DNA of 10,941 nt from CAVWDI01 sp046259385 (lineage in GTDB: Bacteria; Chloroflexota; Anaerolineae; Anaerolineales; UBA4823): positions 1 through 10,941 of the forward strand of contig JBJYWI010000151.1 of assembly GCA_046259385.1 (NCBI GenBank), in the 5' to 3' direction. Below the pieces are notes generated by a model, which did not search any database, was not told the DNA's origin, and saw only the letters and a program-made list of their open reading frames with translations. Each line of letters starts with the position of its first letter. Within the stretch, counting starts at the first letter, position 1. The translations under genes were made by a program, and so were the position numbers. This document shows positions 1 to 7,083 of the stretch, piece after piece.

Positions 1-813
1 CTGGCTGTTCCAGAGACCTATGCTGAATTGTTTGATATAGCCAATTTCTTCACCCGTCCGGATGAAGGTATCTACGGGGTAGCTATTTACACCCAGAAGG
101 ACTATGACGCCATCACCATGGGCGTTGAGAACGTCATGTTCAGCTGGGGCGGTGAATGGCAGGATGAAAACAATAATGTCATGGGGATTGTAAATTCACC
201 TGAGAATATTGAATCGCTTCAGTTTTACAAGGATCTTTATGAATGTTGCCAGGTTCCTGGGTTGAGCAATGCGTTCTACACAGAAACCAATGATGCCATG
301 ATCGGTGGTCAGGCTACGATGATCATGAATTACTTCGCATTTCTCCCGGCTCTGGCAAACCCAGATGTCAGCCCATATGCAGATGTGACCGGATACTTCC
401 CCAATCCCGCTGGTCCAACTGGTCAGCAGCATGCTGCCCTCGGCGGTCAGGGGATGAGTGTAATCTCATACATCCCCGATGAGCGCAAGCAGGCTTCACT
501 GGACTTCATTGAATGGTTCGCCCAGGATGACATCCAAGCCGAATGGGCTGCATTAGGTGGTTATTCATGTAATGCTGCAGTCCTGGAGACAGATGAATTC
601 TTGAATGCTACTCCGTTCAATCCCGCCTTTGCAGAGACAATGACTTTTGTAAAGGACTTCTGGAATATCCCCGAATATGCTGAACTTCTGGAGGTCACGC
701 AGCGTGAATTCAGCGCCTTTGTTGTTGAAGGTGTAGGAACAGCTGAAGACACCATGAATACGATCGCTGAAAATCACGATGCGATCTTAAGAGATGCAGG
801 GTATATTGAGTAA
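1..813 (+). CDS. Sugar ABC transporter substrate-binding protein, family 1 (5'-truncated by window edge)
   Basis: This is the C-terminal 270 residues of an extracellular solute-binding protein. The frame is open from the first base (LAVPETYAEL...) to TAA at 811-813, so the start, signal peptide and N-lobe lie upstream. Family 1 features seen are the GGQATMIMNY stretch, which in these proteins precedes the weighing of one domain against the other, a GGQGMSV segment, and the C-terminal helix region SLDFIEWFAQDDIQAEWAALGG typical of maltose- and polyol-binding relatives (given here in outline: residues around 165-190 of the visible part). Aromatic residues such as those in the FSWGGEW motif probably line the sugar site, which is an inference from the family. 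The protein would capture substrate outside the membrane and deliver it to the two permeases encoded next. The gene is followed by a strong hairpin, so it may be expressed at a higher level than the rest. The sugar specificity cannot be assigned. A TTG at 28 is in frame but is internal, not a start. Confidence 0.9.
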   Translation: MAVPETYAELFDIANFFTRPDEGIYGVAIYTQKDYDAITMGVENVMFSWGGEWQDENNNVMGIVNSPENIESLQFYKDLYECCQVPGLSNAFYTETNDAMIGGQATMIMNYFAFLPALANPDVSPYADVTGYFPNPAGPTGQQHAALGGQGMSVISYIPDERKQASLDFIEWFAQDDIQAEWAALGGYSCNAAVLETDEFLNATPFNPAFAETMTFVKDFWNIPEYAELLEVTQREFSAFVVEGVGTAEDTMNTIAENHDAILRDAGYIE

Positions 814-834
814 TAACCATACAAGTTGATAAAA

Positions 835-859
835 GGGGAGGCGACTATTTCGCCTCCCC
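835..859 (+). terminator. Perfect 10-bp hairpin with short T run after the binding-protein gene
   Basis: The arms GGGGAGGCGA (835-844) and TCGCCTCCCC (850-859) are perfect reverse complements around a five-base loop, CTATT. The arms are flanked by AAAA at 831-834 and AATTTT at 860-865, so the T run is short. It lies 21 bases after the binding-protein stop and 42 bases before the first permease. It could be a partial intrinsic terminator, or a 3' stabilising structure that protects the binding-protein transcript. Both would raise binding protein relative to membrane components, as is known for malE versus malF. A full terminator is less likely because no obvious promoter follows. Confidence 0.75.
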
Positions 860-901
860 AATTTTCTGGTCAATATAGATAAGTAAGAAAGAGATGAGAC
901 T

Positions 902-1864
902 ATGACGATAGAAGAGACTCTAGTCGGTGATACAAATCAAAAACCGGAGCAAATAGAGCGGCGGCGGCATCTCAGTGACCGTGCAATTGTAAATTTGTTC
1001 ATCTGGCCAGCGCTGTTGTTATTAATCGCAATGAATTTATTTCCACTGTTTTACAGTCTTTATCTTGGTTTTACTGATTATTCTGCGATAGCTAGGCAGC
1101 AGCCAGTTTGGATCGGATTCCAGAATTTTTCGAATATTCTGAACGATGAATTATTGTGGAAATACTTTGCAACTACTGGAAAATTTGCATTGCTGTCAGT
1201 GGGTTTGCAGACTCTGGTGGGATTCGGTTTGGCTATGCTGGTCAATGAGAAGTTTAAAGGTGTTGGATTAATTACAACACTTATATTGATACCAATGATG
1301 TTATCGCCGGTTGTCGTAGGTCTGTTCTGGAAATTGATGTATAACCCGACATTTGGCTTTTTCAATTTTCTACTGGGTTTTACAAATCCACGAACGGGTC
1401 CTGATATGCTAGCGAGCCGATTTGCTGGTAACCCTGTACCTGGTTTAGCGCTGTGGGCTGTGGTTATTGTTGATGTCTGGATGTGGTCCCCATTTGTCAT
1501 GTTGTTGGTACTATCAGGATTGAAGGCAATACCGGATTACCTTTATGAAGCTGCAGCAATTGACCGTGCGAGTTCGTGGTTCCAATTCTGGCGTATCACC
1601 CTTCCACAGGTTGCCCCACTCCTATTGATAGCGATATTATTTCGCACAATTGAGGCTTTTAAAGCCTTTGATTTAGTTATGGGAATGACAGGCGGTGGAC
1701 CTGGTGATCAAACAGAGTTGATCTCTGTAAACATATACCGTCAGGCATTTTTAGGACAATGGCGAACAGGTCGTGCAAGCGCATTAGCGTACATCATTTT
1801 GATTATTATCATTGCAGTAAGCAACCTATATATTCGTTATCTAAACCAGATGAAAGGGGAATAG
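902..1864 (+). CDS. Carbohydrate ABC transporter permease, MalF/UgpA type
   Basis: This 320-residue inner-membrane protein is one half of the translocation pore of a CUT1-type sugar importer. Six hydrophobic segments are visible at about residues 28-50, 93-115, 121-145, 183-206, 236-256 and 291-313, which is the UgpA-like layout without the extra N-terminal helices of MalF. The cytoplasmic EAA loop that docks on the ATPase starts at residue 216 (EAAAIDRASSW) and ends in the usual LPQ at 234-236; the canonical Asp-Gly is Asp-Arg here. The GMTGGGPGDQT segment near 261-271 is a hallmark of this subfamily. The ATG at 902 is preceded by a modest purine-rich site (GAGATGAG, 891-898). The next permease begins seven bases after the stop, so the pair is co-translated. 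Substrate is unknown. Confidence 0.94.
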   Translation: MTIEETLVGDTNQKPEQIERRRHLSDRAIVNLFIWPALLLLIAMNLFPLFYSLYLGFTDYSAIARQQPVWIGFQNFSNILNDELLWKYFATTGKFALLSVGLQTLVGFGLAMLVNEKFKGVGLITTLILIPMMLSPVVVGLFWKLMYNPTFGFFNFLLGFTNPRTGPDMLASRFAGNPVPGLALWAVVIVDVWMWSPFVMLLVLSGLKAIPDYLYEAAAIDRASSWFQFWRITLPQVAPLLLIAILFRTIEAFKAFDLVMGMTGGGPGDQTELISVNIYRQAFLGQWRTGRASALAYIILIIIIAVSNLYIRYLNQMKGE

Positions 1865-1871
1865 CAACATC

Positions 1872-2876
1872 ATGTCAAATTTTCGTGAAGATGGACCTGG
1901 TTACCCAGTTACAGAAGCGACTAGAGTTGATAAAGTAAGTCCGCGCTCCCGTTTCTTTAAATCCTTGCGGGCAATTATCGTTGTTATTATTGCAGTTATT
2001 ATGTTGATACCGGTAATTGTGATGGCAATGACTGCATTCAAACCAAGGGCAACAATTGTTTCATCCCCTCCAAAAATATTATTTAAGCCAACACTTGAAG
2101 GGTTCGTATTTTTGTTAACGGACAGAGCAATTATCGCCCAATCAAGATTAGCGGATTACAAGGAAGCCGCGAGCCAGGGTGACTTGAACTTATTCGAAAG
2201 AATTGCACTTCAGGGTGGACAAGAAATAACTGGTACCAGTGATTATGTATCGAGGTTAAAAAACTCACTTATTATTGCTGGTTTATCGACGATATTTTCA
2301 GTTGTATTAGGTTTGTTTGCAGCATATGCCTTCAGCCGATATGATGTTCTTGGTAAGGATGATTTGTTGTTTTTTATTCTCAGTACCAGAATGCTTCCGG
2401 CTGTTGTTGTTACCATTCCTCTTTTTTTGATGTACCGACAGCTCAGCTTAAATGACACCCATGTTGGAATGATCCTTTTATATACAGTGTTTAATCTCTC
2501 GCTGGCGGTATGGTTGCTGAAAGGTTTTATTGATGAGATACCGCTTGAATATGAGGAAGCTGCACTTGTTGATGGCTACTCCCGCTGGCAGACTTTCTAC
2601 AAAATTGTATTACCCCAATCAATTACCGGTATAGCCGCGACAACCGTATTTTGTTTGATATTTGCTTGGAATGAATATGCTTTTGCATTAATGTTGACCA
2701 GCGAGAAGGCGCGTACTGCTCCCCCTAGTATTGCCACCATGTTAGGTAGTGGTGGACTTGAATGGTCTGCCATTGCAGCTGGAAGTTTGGGATTTCTAAT
2801 CCCAGTTGTAATTATTGTCTTCGCACTCCGAAATTACTTGCTACGCGGTGTTACCTTTGGTGCAGTACGAAAATAG
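1872..2876 (+). CDS. Carbohydrate ABC transporter permease, MalG/UgpE type, with enlarged extracytoplasmic loop
   Basis: This 334-residue protein is the partner permease of the importer. Hydrophobic segments lie at about 33-54, 131-155, 165-187, 196-218, 254-275 and 299-320. The EAA motif begins at 228 (EEAALVDGYSRW) and runs to LPQ at 247-249; it keeps the canonical Asp-Gly. MalG-type permeases are usually about 270-300 residues. The excess here sits between the first and second membrane helices, where about 75 residues (55-130) are predicted outside the membrane, including a charged, probably helical stretch at 84-118 (DRAIIAQSRLADYKEAA and onward). This may contact the binding protein. The purine-rich site AAAGGGGA (1853-1860) lies inside the end of the upstream gene, a slightly long 11 bases before ATG. 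Confidence 0.94.
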   Translation: MSNFREDGPGYPVTEATRVDKVSPRSRFFKSLRAIIVVIIAVIMLIPVIVMAMTAFKPRATIVSSPPKILFKPTLEGFVFLLTDRAIIAQSRLADYKEAASQGDLNLFERIALQGGQEITGTSDYVSRLKNSLIIAGLSTIFSVVLGLFAAYAFSRYDVLGKDDLLFFILSTRMLPAVVVTIPLFLMYRQLSLNDTHVGMILLYTVFNLSLAVWLLKGFIDEIPLEYEEAALVDGYSRWQTFYKIVLPQSITGIAATTVFCLIFAWNEYAFALMLTSEKARTAPPSIATMLGSGGLEWSAIAAGSLGFLIPVVIIVFALRNYLLRGVTFGAVRK

Positions 2877-2921
2877 AATGCGAATATATCAATAATATTT
2901 TGAATGCAATCTGGAACAATT

Positions 2922-2926
2922 GAGAG
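2922..2926 (+). promoter_or_regulatory. Ribosome binding site that favours ATG 2932 for the first ATPase
   Basis: GAGAG is placed five bases before ATG 2932. The alternative in-frame TTG at 2920 would overlap this site and has no comparable purine run upstream, so the downstream ATG is preferred. Confidence 0.55.
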
Positions 2927-2931
2927 TTATT

Positions 2932-4032
2932 ATGGCTGAAATTGAACTGAAACAAGTTGAAAAGAAATTCGGGGATTTGCATGCGGTGAAACCGTTGGAT
3001 TTAAAGGTAAACGATGGTGAATTTATAGTTCTGCTGGGGCCTTCTGGCTGCGGTAAAACCACCACTTTACGAATGATCTCCGGACTGGAAACCGTCACTG
3101 GTGGGATCATCCTGCTGGATGGGAAAAATATAACCTGGCTGCACCCCAGCGAGAGGAACATTGCATTTGTATTTCAACTGTATGCTCTATATCCCCATTT
3201 GTCTGTCCGGCAGAATATTGCCTTCCCGCTCCAGGCTGAAGGTGAATCGCGAGATGTAATAAACCAAAGGGTGGATGAAGTTGTCGATTTACTCCGAATC
3301 CGCCACTTGTTAAATGCTCGCCCTGGAAAGTTGAGTGGTGGTGATCAGCAAAGAGTAGCGCTTGCACGTGCCTTGGTAAGACGCCCAAAGGCGTTCTTAA
3401 TGGACGAGCCTTTGGGCGCACTGGACGCGGATTTTCGGGAATCCATGCGAGCTGAAATCAAACAGCTCCATATTGACCAGAATGCTACTTCAATTTACGT
3501 CACCCATGACCAGGTTGAAGCAATGGCAATGGGAGACCGGATTGTGGTAATGTCTGAAGCGGTGATTCAGCAGGTTGGTAGTCCTGATGAAGTCTACTAT
3601 AAACCCGCGAATCTATTTGTAGCTAATTTTATTGGCAGTCCAGGTATGAATCTGGTTCATGGAAATTATTCAGATGGGGAATTAATAATGCCAGGGATGG
3701 ATAACCGATATTCAATCCCCGAAGACTGGCAGCAAGCATTAAGTGAGGAACTTGATGGGTCAAAAGAATTAATAATCGGTTTTCGGCCTGAATCAGCGCA
3801 TCTCTCCCAGGATGGGAATCTTACTGGTACTGTTTATGCTGTCGACCTGCATGGGGCATATACAATGCTTCATATTAATATGAATGAAAATGACATTGTC
3901 CATATCAGGGCAGACCGAATGGTGAAGTATGCACTTGGCGAAAAAGTCCGGTTCAATCTGGATCCTGAAATGGTGAGGTTCTTTAATCCTAAAACTGAAA
4001 GCGCAATCCGCAGGCGGGAGGTGGTTCAATGA
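2932..4032 (+). CDS. Sugar ABC transporter ATP-binding protein 1 (MalK/UgpC family)
   Basis: This 366-residue cytoplasmic ATPase powers sugar import. Seen in order are Walker A GPSGCGKTT (36-44), Q-loop Gln82 in FQLYALYPHL, ABC signature LSGGDQQRV (134-142), Walker B ending FLMDEP with Asp158 and catalytic Glu159, the D-loop GALDAD, and the switch His192 in VTHDQ. A regulatory or oligomerisation region of OB/TOBE type fills about residues 235-366, with the family motif GFRPE near 283. All catalytic residues are present, so this is an active subunit. The usual Gln after LSGG is Asp, and the residue after the Q-loop Gln is Leu rather than the common Ser, Asn or Asp. Its stop overlaps the start of a second, different ATPase, so the two probably form a heterodimer. 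ATG 2932 is preferred over TTG 2920 on the ribosome site. Confidence 0.95.
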   Translation: MAEIELKQVEKKFGDLHAVKPLDLKVNDGEFIVLLGPSGCGKTTTLRMISGLETVTGGIILLDGKNITWLHPSERNIAFVFQLYALYPHLSVRQNIAFPLQAEGESRDVINQRVDEVVDLLRIRHLLNARPGKLSGGDQQRVALARALVRRPKAFLMDEPLGALDADFRESMRAEIKQLHIDQNATSIYVTHDQVEAMAMGDRIVVMSEAVIQQVGSPDEVYYKPANLFVANFIGSPGMNLVHGNYSDGELIMPGMDNRYSIPEDWQQALSEELDGSKELIIGFRPESAHLSQDGNLTGTVYAVDLHGAYTMLHINMNENDIVHIRADRMVKYALGEKVRFNLDPEMVRFFNPKTESAIRRREVVQ

Positions 4033-5090
4033 GCGATGTGGAGGTAAAGAAAATAATCAAGGAATTTCCCGGGGTAAAAGCTCTTGATGAAGTGTCGTTT
4101 GATGTCAAAGATGGTGAATTTTTTGTGCTTTTGGGTCCGACAGGTGCCGGAAAAACAACAACACTGCGGGTTATCGCTGGTCTAACCAAGCAGGAGCAGG
4201 GATCTATTTTCTTCGATGGTGAACCAGTTGACGACCTTACTCCAGCAGATAGGGATGTTGCATTTGTATTTCAGCAGTACTCACTTTATCCTACAATGTC
4301 GGTATATGATAACCTGGCTTTTCCTCTTCGATCGCCGATGCGTAAAATGAATGAATCGGAAATTAAGGAGCAAGTGGAGCAGGCTGCGGAAGTGCTGCGC
4401 ATATCCCAATTACTGGAGCGGAAATGCTCCCATCTGTCTGGTGGAGAAATGCAGCGCGTTTCTCTTGGAAGAGCCCTTGTGCGCGAACCAAGGATCTTCC
4501 TCATGGATGAACCATTATCAAACCTGGATGCAAAATTAAGGGAAACTCTCCGGATTGAGCTGCAGCATATACAGAAGACCCAGGCAAGCACAACCTTATT
4601 TGTAACCCATGACCAGATTGAAGCGTTGACGATGGCGGACCGGATCGCAGTTCTAGATCATGGGAAGATTATCCAAATCGGAACACCTGATGATATCTAT
4701 GATAGACCGGCGACAACATTTGTCGCCCAGTTAGTTGGAACACCTCGCATAAACCTTGTTAAAGCTGGTAGAGAGAATGGGAAATTGTATGTTAGAAATA
4801 GTTCTCTTTACATTTCGCTTCCTCAGGGTTGGGATCCACCGAAAGAATTTCTTTTGGGTATCAGACCTGAGGATATCAAGCCGGATAATGAAGGAGAATT
4901 TGAGGGGGTCTTGACTTTGTTGGAACCTCTGGGTGTCGAGACAATCCTGCACTTGACTTCTGGTGATCAAACTTTGCTCAGTTTGATCCCTGGTATGACA
5001 GGTTTTAAGATTGGAGACAAAATAAAATTCAATATAACGCAGGAACGACTATATTGTTTTGATAATCATGGCAAAAGCCTCTTATGCTGA
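4029..5090 (+). CDS. Sugar ABC transporter ATP-binding protein 2 (MalK/UgpC family)
   Basis: This 353-residue ATPase is related to but clearly different from the one encoded immediately upstream. It has Walker A GPTGAGKTT (36-44), Q-loop Gln82 in FQQYSLYPTM, signature LSGGEMQRV (136-144), Walker B FLMDEP with Asp160 and Glu161, D-loop SNLDAK and switch His194 in VTHDQ. A C-terminal OB/TOBE-like region covers about 240-353, including GIRPED at 277-282. The start codon overlaps the upstream stop as ATGA (4029-4032), and a strong Shine-Dalgarno (GGAGG, 4017-4021) lies inside the upstream gene. Such coupling ensures near-equal amounts of the two ATPases. Nothing suggests that either copy is degenerate. 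The likely role is the second half of an ATPase heterodimer, as in the rhizobial GlpS/GlpT glycerol importer, though sharing with other permeases is possible. Confidence 0.95.
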   Translation: MSDVEVKKIIKEFPGVKALDEVSFDVKDGEFFVLLGPTGAGKTTTLRVIAGLTKQEQGSIFFDGEPVDDLTPADRDVAFVFQQYSLYPTMSVYDNLAFPLRSPMRKMNESEIKEQVEQAAEVLRISQLLERKCSHLSGGEMQRVSLGRALVREPRIFLMDEPLSNLDAKLRETLRIELQHIQKTQASTTLFVTHDQIEALTMADRIAVLDHGKIIQIGTPDDIYDRPATTFVAQLVGTPRINLVKAGRENGKLYVRNSSLYISLPQGWDPPKEFLLGIRPEDIKPDNEGEFEGVLTLLEPLGVETILHLTSGDQTLLSLIPGMTGFKIGDKIKFNITQERLYCFDNHGKSLLC

Positions 5091-5108
5091 ACCAATTTGA
5101 ACTAGTAT

Positions 5109-5114
5109 AAGGAG
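5109..5114 (+). promoter_or_regulatory. Shine-Dalgarno site that selects ATG 5123
   Basis: AAGGAG lies eight bases before ATG 5123 but only two bases before the in-frame ATG at 5117, which is too close for initiation. The start at 5123 also gives the family-typical beginning MKFGINTWVW. Confidence 0.8.
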
Positions 5115-5122
5115 AGATGTTA

Positions 5123-5971
5123 ATGAAATTTGGCATAAATACATGGGTGTGGACTGCACCACTAACAACGGAAGTACTGAGTGAATTGGCTCCTAAGGTT
5201 GCTGGAATAGGTTTTGATTGGATTGAAACCCCACTGGAAAATCTGGACGATTTGGATTATTTAGATGCGAAAACGATAATCCAGGATAATGGATTGCTGG
5301 TTAGCGCATGTGCTGCGATGGGACCGGACCGGGACTTAATCCATGAAGATGCTGGGGTTCGCCAGAACGGGATGGATTATCTGAAAGGATGTATCGAAGC
5401 TTGTGAGATGATGGGTGCAACCAACCTTGTAGGACCGCTATATTCTGCAGTTGGTCGAACATGGCAGCAAACCCCCGATGAACGTGCAAAGGATTTGGAT
5501 CTGTTGGTAAAGAATCTATCAGCGCTATCAGCATATGCAAATGATCATGGGGTCAAACTTGGAATTGAACCGCTTAACCGGTTTGAGACCAGTTTCATCA
5601 ATCTGGCGAATCAAGCTGTAGAGGTCGTTGACAGGGTAAATAATCCATCCTGTGGAATCATGCTGGATACATTTCACATGAATATAGAAGAAAAATCTTT
5701 GTCTGAAGCGATTAAGACCGCAGGTTCCCGGTTGATCCAGGTTCACACCTGCGAAAATGACCGCGGTGCACCAGGTTCTGGAACGGTGACTTGGCAGGAC
5801 GTGAAGGTTGGTTTAGAGGCGATCAATTACGACGGACCATTGGTTATAGAATCTTTCACTCCACAGGTGAAAAGTATCGCCCGGGCTGCTGCAATCTGGC
5901 GTCCCCTGGCTGCGAGTCCTGAAGCATTGGCACGAAACGGCCTGGAGTTCTTAAGAAAACTTATGGCCTGA
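5123..5971 (+). CDS. Ketose 3-epimerase, D-tagatose/D-psicose 3-epimerase family (TIM barrel)
   Basis: This 282-residue cytoplasmic protein is a xylose-isomerase-like TIM barrel expected to epimerise a free keto-sugar at C3 using a divalent metal. The metal ligands known for this family are all in place: Glu149 (GIEPLNRFE), Asp182 (MLDTFHM), His208 (QVHTCEND) and Glu243 (VIESF). The substrate-contact residues Glu155, His185 and Arg214 are also present, with the same spacing as in the Agrobacterium D-psicose 3-epimerase (150, 156, 183, 186, 209, 215 and 244 as recalled). The N-terminus MKFGINTWVWTAPLT is characteristic too. Length is close to the usual 290. The true substrate could be D-ribulose/D-xylulose, D-fructose/D-psicose, D-tagatose/D-sorbose or an L-ketose. 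It sits between the transporter and a second TIM-barrel gene, with a xylulokinase further on. An in-frame ATG at 5117 is the alternative start. Confidence 0.9.
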   Translation: MKFGINTWVWTAPLTTEVLSELAPKVAGIGFDWIETPLENLDDLDYLDAKTIIQDNGLLVSACAAMGPDRDLIHEDAGVRQNGMDYLKGCIEACEMMGATNLVGPLYSAVGRTWQQTPDERAKDLDLLVKNLSALSAYANDHGVKLGIEPLNRFETSFINLANQAVEVVDRVNNPSCGIMLDTFHMNIEEKSLSEAIKTAGSRLIQVHTCENDRGAPGSGTVTWQDVKVGLEAINYDGPLVIESFTPQVKSIARAAAIWRPLAASPEALARNGLEFLRKLMA

Positions 5972-6029
5972 TTTAAAAAATTTTACATTAAAGTAAATTT
6001 AAAATAGAAAAAACATAAAGGAGAAAAAA
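5972..6029 (+). other. AT-rich leader with imperfect inverted repeat before second TIM-barrel gene
   Basis: This 58-base gap is almost entirely A and T. It contains an imperfect inverted repeat, AAATTTTAC (5978-5986) against GTAAATTT (5993-6000), with one bulged base and a six-base loop. It is followed by a strong ribosome site AAAGGAG (6017-6023), six bases before ATG 6030. An unstructured, AT-rich leader of this type would favour efficient translation of the following gene. No convincing -35/-10 pair with correct spacing was found. Confidence 0.4.
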
Positions 6030-7031
6030 ATGGGAAGAGCAGTAACTTTATTCACCGGTCAATGGGCGGATCTCACTTTGGAGGATCTTGCAAAGAAGGT
6101 CAGTGACTGGGGTTTTGATGGTCTTGAGCTGGCATGCTGGGGCGACCATTTCGAAGTGGATAAAGCTCTGGAAGATGACAGCTATGTTCAAAGTCGTTGG
6201 GATATCCTTAACAAATACAACTTGAAGTGTTTTGCAATCAGTACACACCTGGTTGGGCAGTGTGTCGCAGATGACCCGATCGATGGAAGACACAAGGGCA
6301 TCCTTCCGGAGCGTTTGTGGGGTGACGGCGATCCTGAGGGTGTCCGTCAGCGATGTGCAGAAGAAGTGAAAAACACTGCGAAAGCCGCTAAATTATTCGG
6401 CGTTGGTGTTGTTAATGGATTCACCGGGAGCTCAGTATGGAAGAATATCTACTTCTTCCCGCCCACCGGCCAGGCAGACATCGATGCTGGATATGAAGAC
6501 TTCGCAAATCGTTGGGTGCCAATCTTGGATGTATTCAGTGAAAATGGAGTGAAATTTGGTCTGGAAGTGCATCCGACGGAAATCGCTTATGACATTATCA
6601 CTTCCCAACGTGCAATAGATGCGGTTAATGGTCACCCGGCTTTTGGCTTTAATTTTGATCCAAGCCATTTTATACACCAGTTTGTAGATCCAGTGGAGTT
6701 TATCGACGAGTATAGCGACCGAATCTGGCATATGCATGTGAAGGATAGCAGAGTTCAGTTGACCGGTCGAAACAGCATCCTCTCCTCGCATTTGGATTTT
6801 GGCGATTCTCGCCGTGGCTGGGATTTTGTGTCACCTGGACGTGGGGATGTTAAATGGGATGAAATAATTAGAGCACTCAACCGGATAGGCTATAACGGAC
6901 CGCTCTCTATTGAATGGGAAGATTCAGGAATGGACCGGGAGTGGGGTGCACCTGAAGCGTTGGCGATGATCCGCAAGCAGGATTTTACACCTTCCCAGAT
7001 GGCATTTGATGCTGCATTCTCGAGTAAATAA
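6030..7031 (+). CDS. Sugar phosphate isomerase/epimerase-like TIM-barrel protein
   Basis: This 333-residue protein belongs to the AP-endonuclease-2/xylose-isomerase-like TIM-barrel superfamily. Likely metal ligands are Glu179 (GLEVHPTE), Asp210 (NFDPSHF), His236 (HMHVKDSR) and Glu295 (SIEWEDSG), in the order and strand positions expected for the fold. It begins MGRAVTLFTGQWADL, and an early GFDGLELACWG segment is characteristic of barrel strand 2. It is longer than the preceding epimerase, with extra sequence at about 84-105 and 240-268. It is clearly not a duplicate of that gene. Relatives are usually annotated only as sugar phosphate isomerase/epimerase and very often sit next to Gfo/Idh/MocA genes, as here. 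Possible roles are isomerisation, epimerisation, dehydration (IolE-like) or elimination on a keto-sugar. The exact reaction is not known from sequence. The ribosome site is excellent and the start is unambiguous. Confidence 0.88.
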   Translation: MGRAVTLFTGQWADLTLEDLAKKVSDWGFDGLELACWGDHFEVDKALEDDSYVQSRWDILNKYNLKCFAISTHLVGQCVADDPIDGRHKGILPERLWGDGDPEGVRQRCAEEVKNTAKAAKLFGVGVVNGFTGSSVWKNIYFFPPTGQADIDAGYEDFANRWVPILDVFSENGVKFGLEVHPTEIAYDIITSQRAIDAVNGHPAFGFNFDPSHFIHQFVDPVEFIDEYSDRIWHMHVKDSRVQLTGRNSILSSHLDFGDSRRGWDFVSPGRGDVKWDEIIRALNRIGYNGPLSIEWEDSGMDREWGAPEALAMIRKQDFTPSQMAFDAAFSSK

Positions 7032-7083
7032 TAAGGAAAATTTGATATTTAACATCTGCAATTGATAATGAGGAGAACTAATA

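Noticed and set aside
1078..1500. A 140-codon open frame on the minus strand
   Set aside because: It lies wholly antisense within the first permease, whose membrane helices and EAA motif clearly show that the plus strand is coding.
2889..2903. Imperfect palindrome TCAATAATATTTTGA ahead of the first ATPase gene
   Set aside because: It is short, AT-only in its core and imperfect, so it is not distinguishable from chance in an AT-rich spacer.
2932..5090. The idea that one of the paired ATPases is a decaying duplicate
   Set aside because: Both keep Walker A, Walker B with catalytic Glu, Q-loop, signature and switch His, have full C-terminal domains and differ widely in sequence, which argues for two maintained functions.
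5978..6005. Possible promoter, TTTACA (5982-5987) with TAAAAT (6000-6005)
   Set aside because: The spacer is only 12 bases, far from the normal 16-18, and in AT-rich DNA such matches arise easily.
5123..7031. The two TIM-barrel genes as a simple tandem duplication
   Set aside because: They differ in length (282 and 333 residues), N-terminal motif and the residues around each metal ligand, so they belong to different subfamilies.
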